Below, piece by piece: positions 56,031 to 64,000 of a stretch of DNA of 64,000 nucleotides (position 1 is its first letter; every line of letters starts with the position of its first letter). The stretch covers positions 992,001 through 1,056,000 of the forward strand of contig CAXKVR010000036.1 of NCBI GenBank assembly GCA_964058845.1, read 5' to 3'. This DNA is from Carex sylvatica. Lineage: Eukaryota; Streptophyta; Magnoliopsida; Poales; Cyperaceae. The translations under genes were made by a program, and so were the position numbers. The notes below the pieces were generated by a model. The model saw nothing but the letters and a program-made list of their open reading frames with translations, did no database searches and was not told the origin of the DNA.

Positions 56031-57000
56031 CAAGCCGTCTTCGTGAGCACGAGACAAGTCTTCAATGGCTAGAAGTCATTCTCGCCTTTTATCGTCGGAT
56101 CGAGGAATAAGTCTTTCAAGACAACAAGGTGTGGCCCTTGAGAAATCATCTCCGTATTTCCTAATGGATTTCTCTTCTTTATTCTTTGATGGTGTAAAAA
56201 GAAGAGAAGACACACAGAACTGTATTTTTCTTAAGAGAAAAAACATATATTCAGTTTCTGTACTTTTCTTAGTTACCTTGTGCCTTGGGGACCAATCTTT
56301 ATATATAATAACATTTGTGGTTATCTGCCAATTTAAAAAAAGTATAATGAGTTGTGCATCAAAAACCGTGTTGGCACATCAAAATCTGTGCCACTGCATT
56401 GATATCCGTGCAGACAGCACAACCCTCCATAAAGGCAAATTTCCGACCTCTGAAAAGATACTTTTCTGAATTGTAAATTTCTAAATCAGTCCATCAATGA
56501 TTTGATCTTTGCCTAAATTGTTCTACACATATATGGGCCACATCCTGATGAATATATTAATTGTCTATTACCTTATATGATCACTTTAATTGACAACTAT
56601 ATATAACAGTAACAATCCATAATTAGATTACATATATGCTCAATGTTGGCATTAAATCCAACGAGGTTGGCAATAAATCCAACATTTTATACATCTGACA
56701 TTATTGTTGCATCTCCTCACTCCTAGAATTCTAACTTATTGCATTCCCTGAAAAATAGCTTGTTGCAAGGAGATATGCTTGCAACAAGCCCGAAAATACT
56801 TGTTGCATGCGCTTACCCTTGCAACAATGTCCTTGTAACAACTTCCCTCACAACTGCTAAGTAGTTGCAAGGATTCCCTTGCAACAGAATCAATCTATTG
56901 TGTATGTTTTGAGAAAAACAAAATGAAAAAAATCCAAAAAACTGACAGAAAAGTAAATAACGAAAAAAACCCAAAAAATTGATATAATAGTATCTGCAAC
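56031..57000. other. Unassigned; TTGCAACAAG-rich CACTA-like block
   Basis: An open frame at 56065-56469 has no recognisable domain. From about 56717 the sequence CACTCCTAGAATTCTAA is followed by dense TTGCAACAAG/CTTGTTGCAA motifs to about 56890, which looks like one end of a CACTA element with subterminal repeats. Its partner end was not found. Confidence 0.4.
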
Positions 57001-57279
57001 TAGTTTTTGAGTATCAGCGATCGGTTATTTTGGTCGCTAATACCCAAGGCATTAGCGACCGGTTTTTGGGTATCAATGACCGATTTCACCGGTCACTGAA
57101 GCCTTTACATGACATCAGCAAAAACCAACAGTGACAAAAAAAAATTGGTCGCTGAAAAGTCATCAGTGACTGAAATGATGTCATTCAGCGATCGATGATG
57201 TTATCGGGCGAGCATCAGCGACGAGGCCTTGGCTATCAACGACAGGTTTACTAGTCGCTGATGGTCCGATCTACTGTAG
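57001..57279. mobile_element. CACTA-like terminal fragment with AGCGACCGG repeats
   Basis: On minus the terminus at 57279 reads CACTACAGTAGATC and is followed by repeated GCGAC(C/T)-rich subterminal motifs (for example AGCGACCGGTTTTTGGGTAT). It abuts the DUF538 coding sequence exactly where homology stops. The other terminus is not identified. Confidence 0.55.
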
Positions 57280-57625
57280 TGAATGTAAACCTCGACAACA
57301 GAAAGCCAGAGGAGCATCTCTTTAGTTTTAACCTCAGCTATCTTCTTCAACTTTCCTTTCTCCACAAAAGCCGTCACCTCAACAGCATACGAAACAACCT
57401 GCTTGATCTTCTTGAGAGTATGTTCTATCTTTTTCTTCTGAACGAAACGAACCATATGAAACTGGCATTTCTGTTGTAACCAAACTCTTCTATGTTTTGA
57501 AGAGGAAAGATACTCTTTGGGAGGTCGAGCTCTTCAAGCAGTTGAATAGACTTCTTCTTGCACTCGGCATCTCCTTCAGTGATATCAGCGCCTTCACGGT
57601 AGTTTTTAATGATTTGAGATGCCAT
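57280..57625 (-). pseudogene. DUF538 family gene, frameshifted and 3'-truncated
   Basis: DUF538 (PF04398) proteins are small plant proteins of poorly known, stress-linked function, usually single-exon. ATG at 57625 starts MASQIIKNYREGADITEGDA, then CKKKSIQLLEELDLPKSIFP and IEEFGYNRNASFIWF. At about 57448-57458 a tandem TTCGT duplication shifts the frame. After it, QKKKIEHTLKKIKQVVSYAV and EVTAFVEKGKLKKIAEV continue the family pattern, then KEMLLWLSVVEVYI. Coding homology stops at 57280, where a CACTA-type terminus begins, so about 30 C-terminal residues are missing. A TATA box lies ~80 bp upstream. Confidence 0.85.
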
Positions 57626-57702
57626 GAAATTTTATATGTCTGTGTGGTCGTTTACTTGTTTTGTATATGTAGTAGTGTTGTAAAAGCGCATAGGGGGACT
57701 GT

Positions 57703-57713
57703 GCTTATATAGA
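57703..57713 (-). promoter_or_regulatory. TATA box of DUF538 gene
   Basis: On minus CTCTATATAAGC lies about 80 bp before the ATG at 57625, a usual spacing for a plant promoter. It suggests the locus was once an ordinary transcribed gene. Confidence 0.6.
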
Positions 57714-58572
57714 GAGGTCTGAAGAGGGATGTGATGAGCGCTTGTTATGCATGGAAAATTGGTTGTATAGAAAATTTGACTTGGTGTAACTTTGGTGGTT
57801 TCTTTATTGAGACATTTAAGCAAAAAAAAAAATCTGAAGTCCGCTATATCTTAAGTCCCAACTCTGACTCTCCGTTTCAACAAAAAAATCAGACTCTCTC
57901 TCTCTATCTTTCAACTCTCTGACTCTCTCAGTTCTCAGATCTGCCCCTATCTCTCTCTCCTCTCCACTGCCACAGAAGAATGGTTACAATTTAGATATCA
58001 ATTATCAATTTATGGTGTATTAATTGAATTCTGGTATTGGTATTGGTAATTTTTTTGTTCAATTTAAGGTATTGCTATTGGTATTCAATTAAATTCTGAT
58101 TTGGCATTGGTATTTGGTATCAATTTTATGGTGAATTCAATTTAGAAACCTAATTAACTTGAATTCCTAATTGAATGTTTTATTAACTCGCATCAAATTT
58201 AGGTTTTTTTGTGTGTGCTGGTGCAGATACCAGTATTCAAGGGTATTAGTTTTAGAGGGTAATTTTGTCATCAGGTTGGACTTAAACGCATGAATGAATT
58301 AATATATCTTCCTGCGTGCAGATCAATAGGATTTAAAAATTATGTGATGTAATTAACAACTTTTGCTAATGCAATGGGCAGCCTTGTGTGCCTTTCATCC
58401 AAGAAAAAAAAATCACTTGAATTCCTTGAACCCGTTTGGCTAATAGATTTGAACCCGATAAACTATTTGAACTCAATTCCTACCCCTGCCCGTTAACAAA
58501 ACATTCAGTCTTTCTTTATTACGTCAAAGGTATTGGTAGTTTAGGTTTGCAAGTGTGGTTTTTTAGGAAAAA
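57714..58572. other. Intergenic, nothing recognised
   Basis: Contains a CT microsatellite (57895-57960) and GGTATTGGTATT repeats (58030-58115). Confidence 0.4.
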
Positions 58573-58712
58573 TGAATTGTATTGATTCCATTGATCTCTT
58601 GGACCTATATAGGCGTTACATTTTCATTCAACACCCTCAACTATTCTATAATTCATATCTTACCAAATGGTCTCTATAATTCCATATAATGCATAAACAT
58701 ACATAAATCTCA
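58573..58712 (-). mobile_element. Short copia 3' LTR (~140 bp)
   Basis: On minus it begins TGAGATTTATG after a polypurine tract TTGAGGGGGAGTAT (58727-58713) and ends ACAATTCA. It includes CTATATAGGTCC. The length suits the short LTRs of some copia lineages. Boundaries are inferred from TG...CA. Confidence 0.65.
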
Positions 58713-58713
58713 A

Positions 58714-59260
58714 TACTCCCCCTCAAGATAGGCAAAAAATGTCAATCAAGCCCATCTTGTCACAGAACCTATCTAGATCTATTGAGCTAAGTCCTTTGGT
58801 GAGGCAGTTAGCTATTTGATCTCCAGTAGCTACATGACTCAGCTCTAATAATCCACTTTCTAGCTTTTCCTTTATGAAGAACATATCTATCTCCACATGT
58901 TTGATTCTGTCGTGCTGCACATAATTATTGGCGATGCTGATCGCTGGCTTGCTATCGCACCACAATTTCATTTGAGCACCCTGATTCACCTTGAGCTCTT
59001 CCAACAACCTCTTCAGCCACACCATCTCAGCAACTCCTAATGCCATAGCCCTGTACTCGGCTTCTGCTGTCAATCTCGCAACAACTGGCTACTTCTTGCT
59101 CTTCCAAGAGACCAAGTTACCCCCTACGAACATGCAATTCCCAGCTGTGGACCTCCTGTCATCTTGGCAACTGATCCAGTCAGAGTCACAGTAGCACTCA
59201 ATGTTCATGTGTCCATTCTACCTGAAAATCAAGCTCTTCCCTGGTGCACTCTTGAGGTAC
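58714..59260 (-). pseudogene. Copia RNase H, 3' part of pol, broken
   Basis: C-terminal RNase H of a Ty1/copia polyprotein. It contains LTAEAEYRAMALGVAEMVWL, KLWCDSKPAISIANNYVQHD and RIKHVEIDMFFIKEKLESG, then CLTKGL and the end just before a polypurine tract. In-frame TAG replaces Gln in SKKQP near 59090, and another TAG follows SLIFR near 59220. The frame continues upstream at 63765 after the CACTA insertion: YLKSAPGK spans the junction. Confidence 0.9.
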
Positions 59261-59548
59261 CACTAGTGGAAAATAACGAATCAGGATCGGTTATAAACGC
59301 ATATTAGTATCGGAATACACCCGATCCTGATGAAGGCGATACAGATACTACAATAATCTGGATCGGTTATTTAACCGATCCAGATAATCACCTATCTGGA
59401 TCGGTTCCTTCAATGGAACCGATCCAGATAGTTAGTTATCTGGATCGGTTCACTATTATAGAACCGATCCAGATAACTGACTATCTGGATCGGTTTCCTA
59501 TTATGAAACCGATCCAGATAGTTTTTTTTTTTTTCCCTTCAGAACCAA

Positions 59549-59590
<42 letters not shown>

Positions 59591-59629
59591 ATCTGGATCG
59601 GTTGTATCATAAATAACCGATCCAGATAG

Positions 59630-59660
<31 letters not shown>

Positions 59661-60404
59661 TTGGTTCTGAAGGGAGAAAAAAACTATCTGGATCGGTTGT
59701 TTCAAAACAACCGATCCTGATGTTATATTGGATCTAAAAAAAATATTTTTTTTATTTGGCCAGCTTCCATATATATTTGCTGACCAACATAATTTTTTTT
59801 TTTTATTTACCATTGATTTATTGGAGCTCAAAATCAATTAAGAACACAAAATAAAATTCATGAAACACAAAAAAAAGTACAATAATTGAAGAAACTTGGT
59901 GCAATAGCAAAATAAAATTTAGCCACATGTATGACACTCCCTCTTTTATCGTCTCCTCCAGTGCAAGCTTCAAAATCTGAACAAATATTTATATCATTAA
60001 TTGCTTGCTTGTGCATCTTCGATGCATGTATTATTTAAATTGAAAGACAAGAAAAACCTAGCTAGCATACCTCAAAGTGTACCTCTTCACCGCCGATTGA
60101 ATAATCTCAAAAGACCTTGCTCAAATGAAAAAAAAAAAAAAAAATTGAAACCATAAACTTTAATACTGCAATTTAGTGTAAATTAAAAATACAAAATATG
60201 CTCAAATGTGCATAAGAGATTTGAGAAAATAAATAGTATGTACCTTAAGTATAATTTAAGGGCATAAGCTACTGGGACATCATCCTTCATCTCATTCCAT
60301 GAACTTGGAAGAGATGGATGGCACATCCTTATCAGTTTTCGTCTTCTTCGCCTTTTTTTTAGTTGATCGACACAGAGAGAGACAAAGATTGCTAAGTTGA
60401 GAGA

Positions 60405-60607
60405 CGCCGGAGACAGAGAGAGAGAGACGAACGAGTTAAGAGGTGGGTTTGATTTTTGCAAAGTTGAAAATGAGAGATGCAAAATGAAAATAAGAACCCT
60501 AGAAAAGGGAGAGAATGAGACAGAGAAAGAGACGGAGGAGTTGAGAGGCAGGTTTGATTTTCGCTAAGTTGAAAATGAGAGGCGCGGAATGAAAATAAGA
60601 ACCCTAG
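60405..60607. repeat. ~105-bp tandem duplication inside CACTA
   Basis: Two copies, each with GAGTTGAGAGGCAGGTTTGA-like sequence and ending AATGAAAATAAGAACCCTAG. Confidence 0.75.
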
Positions 60608-60722
60608 TGAGTTATCAGGATCGGTTGTTTAGAACAACCGATCCTGATAGTTCAACTATCAGGATCGGTTGTTTATAAAAAACCGATCCAGATAGTTTTT
60701 TTTTTTTTCCCTTCAGAACCAA

Positions 60723-60759
<37 letters not shown>

Positions 60760-60820
60760 ATCTGGATCGGTTGTATCATAAAGAACCGATCCAGATACTT
60801 TTTTTTTTTTTCAGAACCAA

Positions 60821-60861
<41 letters not shown>

Positions 60862-61431
60862 ATCTCGATCGGTTGTATCATAAATAACCGATCCAGATAC
60901 GTTTTTTTTTTTTTTTCAGAGTATCTGGATCGGTTCTGGAGGTAGGAACAGATCCTGATAGTGTTTATATTTGTGTGTGTTATATTTTGCATAAATAAAT
61001 TACTTCTTAAAAATTCCAGAAATTTTTTTATAAATAAATTATTATAATGAGAAATGTTAAACAACATTGCTCCCTAAAAATTATTTCTAAAAAAATGTTT
61101 TTCTTCATAAATTAGTTAAATGTAAGTTACAAATATTTGTTACATCAAATAAGATTTCAAGAAGAATGAAATTTATTTAGTTTTGATATTTTCAAACCAC
61201 TAAAAATAAAAATGAAATAAGTTTTAAAAAGTAATTTATATATCAAAATATGATAACTTATTTTACAAAAAAATATTTAAAAAATAATTTATATATCAAA
61301 ATATGATAACTTATTCATATAATATCATAACATATAAATTATTTATAAATTATATAAGTTATTTGTAAATTATTTATAAAATTATTTTAAAAAATAACAT
61401 TCTAAATATCTGATAACTTATACATATTTAT

Positions 61432-61859
61432 GAGGTTGGCTACTATGCTTAGAGGTTGGCTACTATGCTTATATAAGCATATCCCCACATATGCTTATAA
61501 CTCATTTTTGTGCTTCCAATGTCCAAATGGTCGATCTGAACCGTTCATCTTGTTCTCCATATTAATATGTGCTTAGAAACTAAATTTTACATTTTTCTGA
61601 ATTTTTTTACTATTTATTAAGCCACTTTGAAAATTATTAATCCAACGGTGGCTGCTGATTTTACTGTTTTGTGCAGCCACCGTTGGATCAGCGATTTTCA
61701 AAATGGCTTAATAAATAGTAAAAAAATTCAGAAAAATATAAAATTTAGTCTCCAAGCACATATTAATATGGAGAACAAGATGAACGGTTCAGATCGACCA
61801 TTTGGATATTGGAAGCACAAAAATGAGTTATAAGCATATGTGGGGATATGCTTATATAA
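61432..61859. mobile_element. Foldback MITE, copy M9, nested in CACTA
   Basis: It starts GAGGTTGGCTACTATGCTTA, duplicated in tandem at 61432 and 61452, with the M1-type inner arms. The right end is cut after GGGATATGCTTATATA, where CACTA hairpin sequence resumes. Near-identical to M11. Confidence 0.85.
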
Positions 61860-62054
61860 AAAAACTATCTGGATCGGTTGTATCATAAAGAACCGATCCA
61901 GATACTTTTTTTTTTTTTTTTTCAGAACCAACTTTAAAAAATAAAAAAAAATAAAAAAAAATAAAAAAAAATAAAAAAAAAAAGTATCTGGATCGGTTCT
62001 TTATGATACAACCGATCCAGATACTTTTTTTTTTTTTTTTTTTTTCAGAACCAA

Positions 62055-62095
<41 letters not shown>

Positions 62096-62134
62096 TCTGG
62101 ATCGGTTCTTTATGATACAACCGATCCAGATAAA

Positions 62135-62165
<31 letters not shown>

Positions 62166-62270
62166 TTGGTTCTGAAAAAAAAAAAAAAAAAAAAAAATGT
62201 ATCTGGATCGGTTGTATCATAAAGAACCGATCCAGATACTTTTTTTTTTTTTTTTTTTTGTCAGAACCAA

Positions 62271-62302
<32 letters not shown>

Positions 62303-62349
62303 TATCTGGATCGGTTCTTTATGATACAACCGATCCAGATAGTTTTTTT

Positions 62350-62753
62350 ATATAAGCATATCCCCACATATGCTTATAACTCATTTTTGTGCTTCCAATG
62401 TCCAAATGGTCGATCTGAACCGTTCATCTTGTTCTCCATATTAATATGTGCTTGGAGACTAAATTTTATATTTTTCTGAATTTGTTTACTATTTATTAAG
62501 CTAATTTGAAAATCTCTGATCCAACGGTGGCTTCTGATTTTACTGTTTTGTTAAGCCACCGTTGGATCAACGATTTTCAAATTAGCTTAATAAATAGTAA
62601 AAAAATTCAGAAAAATGTAAAATTTAGTCTCCAAGAACATATTAATATGGAGAACAAGATGAACGGTTCCGATCGACCATTTGGACATTGAAAACACAAA
62701 AATGAGTTATAAGCATATGTGGGGATATGCTTATATAAGCATAGTAGCCAACC
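62350..62753. mobile_element. Foldback MITE, copy M10, nested in CACTA
   Basis: The left end is truncated at TATAAGCATATCCCCAC. The right end is complete (GCATAGTAGCCAACCTC) and is followed at once by M11. The core is GATCCAACGGTGGCTTCTGA-like. Confidence 0.85.
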
Positions 62754-63150
62754 TCCTATGCTTATATAAGCATATCCCCACATATGCTTATAACTCATTT
62801 TTGTGCTTCCAATGTCCAAATGGTCGATCTGAACCGTTCATCTTGTTCTCCATATTAATATGTGCTTAGAAACTAAATTTTACATTTTTCTGAATTTTTT
62901 TACTATTTATTAAGCCACTTTGAAAATTATTAATCCAACGGTGGCTGCTGATTTTACTGTTTTGTGCAGCCACCGTTGGATCAGCGATTTTCAAAATGGC
63001 TTAATAAATAGTAAAAAAATTCAGAAAAATATAAAATTTAGTCTCCAAGCACATATTAATATGGAGAACAAGATGAACGGTTCAGATCGACCATTTGGAC
63101 ATTGGAAGCACAAAAATGAGTTATAAGCATATGTGGGGATATGCTTATAT
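62754..63150. mobile_element. Foldback MITE, copy M11, nested in CACTA
   Basis: It matches M9 almost base for base, 1293 bp downstream, including the flanking AAAAAACTATCTGGATCGG, so the two arose by duplication of a CACTA segment rather than by separate insertion. Confidence 0.85.
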
Positions 63151-63294
63151 AAAAAAACTATCTGGATCGGTTGTATCATAAAGCACCGATCCAGATACTT
63201 TTTTTTTTTTTTTTTTTTTTTTAAAGTTGGTTCTGAAAAAAAAAAAAAAAAAAAGTATCTGGATCGGTTCTTTATGATACAACCGATCCAGATA

Positions 63295-63325
<31 letters not shown>

Positions 63326-63764
63326 TTTAAAGTTGGTTCTGAAAAAAAAAAAAAAGTATCTGGATCGTTTCTTTATGATACAACCGATCCAGATAATTTT
63401 TTTTTTTTTTTTTTTTTTTTTAAAGTTGGTTCTGAAGGGGAAAAAAAAACTATCTGAATCGGTTCCATAATAGAAAACCGATCCAGATAGTATCTAGATC
63501 GGTTTTTATAAACAACTGATCCTGATAGTGAACTATCAGGATCGGTTGTTTATAAAAACCGATCCAGATAGTATCAGGATCAGTTGTTTATAAAAACCGA
63601 TCCTGATACTTCAACTATCAGGATCGGTTGTTTATAAAAACCGATCCTGATATACTATTAGGATCGGTTTTGTTCAAAGAACCGATCCAGATAGATATTA
63701 GTATCGGTTGTTTAATATAACCGATCCTGATAGGCCGATCCTGATTCCTGTTTTTCCACTAGTG

Positions 63765-63850
63765 TACCTCAGAATGTGATACACTGCGTTCATATGGCCC
63801 TTCCTAGGGTCATGCATGTAGAGGCTCATCACGCTTGTGACATTATGAAT
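63765..63850 (-). pseudogene. Copia RT/RNase H junction, upstream part
   Basis: Minus-strand frame VTSVMSLYMHDPRKGHMNAV followed by YHILR is the conserved block before copia RNase H. It joins the part at 59260 if the CACTA element and one TAC are removed. Homology ends near 63850. Confidence 0.85.
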
Positions 63851-63919
63851 TTTATAATAAATATTCTATACTGACTGATTGAGTTAAGGCGTCACGAATC
63901 GAATTATAAATATAGAAAA

Positions 63920-64000
63920 ACGGTCCAGTGCGGATGGATGACCCGCACTGCGGGTGGCTTCACCCGCACTGGGACAAGTTCTTTAATAAACGGCTGTGAT
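63920..64000. repeat. Inverted GCGGGT/ACCCGC motifs at window end
   Basis: CCAGTGCGGATGGATGACCC is followed by GCACTGCGGGTGGCTTCACC and CGCACTGGG, giving overlapping short inverted repeats like CACTA subterminal DNA. The element, if any, runs off the window. Confidence 0.45.

Larger units (their letters stand above)
59261..63764. mobile_element. CACTA element (4.5 kb) inserted in copia pol
   Basis: The ends are CACTAGTGGAAAA and TTTTTCCACTAGTG. TAC is duplicated at both sides (59258-59260 and 63765-63767). Most of the element consists of hairpin units pairing ATCTGGATCGGTT or ATCAGGATCGGTT with their reverse complements, separated by poly(A)/poly(T) and CAGAACCAACTTTAAA blocks. The interior 59760-60620 is unique but has no transposase. 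Three foldback MITEs are nested at 61432-63150. Non-autonomous. Confidence 0.9.

Noticed and set aside
56065..56469. 134-residue plus-strand open frame
   Set aside because: No domain, no splice or promoter context, and surrounded by repeat-like DNA.
60615..61067. 150-residue minus-strand open frame with Phe/Lys runs
   Set aside because: Generated by poly(A)/poly(T) tracts between CACTA hairpins.
61627..63126. Near-identical ~68-residue open frames on plus strand (and partners on minus)
   Set aside because: They fall inside palindromic MITEs, occur on both strands because of the inverted arms, and have no family signal.
1..64000. tRNA or rRNA genes
   Set aside because: No cloverleaf with A and B boxes or rRNA-like block was seen on either strand by eye; tRNAscan-SE would be decisive.

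Overview
The window reads as AT-rich, repeat-dense nuclear DNA of a flowering plant. The evidence is intron-containing plant genes (ecdysoneless/SGT1-type, D-3-phosphoglycerate dehydrogenase, DUF538), a FAR1-like MULE, a plant mobile domain (PMD) gene, an Athila-type Ty3/gypsy element, Ty1/copia remnants, and MULE, CACTA, hAT, Helitron-like and foldback elements. The lineage cannot be fixed by eye. I saw no tRNA, rRNA or CRISPR array.

Layout. 1-1660: four copies of a foldback MITE family separated by TA/GATA microsatellites. 1720-2850: a dispersed repeat, found again at 24370-24840, carrying a nested MITE. 4383-5240: degenerate satellite-like tandem array. 5991-7093: element with ~180-bp inverted repeats. 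7121-8798: two related copia LTRs in opposite orientation, the right one feeding a broken gag-only copia body (8864-11230) that ends near a run of 19 G. 12036-14319: broken FAR1/MULE transposase gene with two recognisable introns. 15113-15230: ankyrin-repeat exon fragment. 18636-24355: complete MULE with 9-bp target duplication and ~100-bp TIRs, carrying a MURA-like transposase pseudogene and a convergent PMD pseudogene.

27720-31356 (minus): 5'-truncated PGDH copy. Its last three exons are clean, but its first visible exon has a 37-bp duplication overwriting the NAD-binding glycine motif plus a one-base frameshift. A hAT element with a nested MITE sits in its large intron. 32452-33118: GC-rich hAT MITE. 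34262-35098: LINE 3' fragment. 35152-46155 (minus): ECD/SGT1 gene whose third and fourth visible exons are separated by an ~8.8-kb intron. That intron holds a defective Athila-type element (35385-43568; gag and protease, no RT or integrase), whose LTR is itself split by a 1.9-kb CACTA element, and another foldback MITE. 46170-46321: NB-ARC kinase-2 fragment. 46738: candidate Helitron end.

51398-56030: probable retroelement-derived noncoding DNA. 57280-57625 (minus): DUF538 gene broken by a 5-bp duplication and cut by a CACTA-like terminus. 58573-59260 and 63765-63850 (minus): two halves of a copia RT/RNase H region split cleanly by a 4.5-kb CACTA element (59261-63764) that is mostly GGATCGGTT hairpins plus three foldback MITEs.

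The host genes form no pathway. The window is chiefly a record of nested insertion and gene decay: ECD is the best candidate for a live gene, and nearly everything else is broken. No wholly new system is proven. The strongest leads are the microsatellite-bound foldback family, the CGG-palindrome pairs inside Athila coding linkers, the MULE carrying a PMD gene, and the PGDH motif overwritten by a local duplication.
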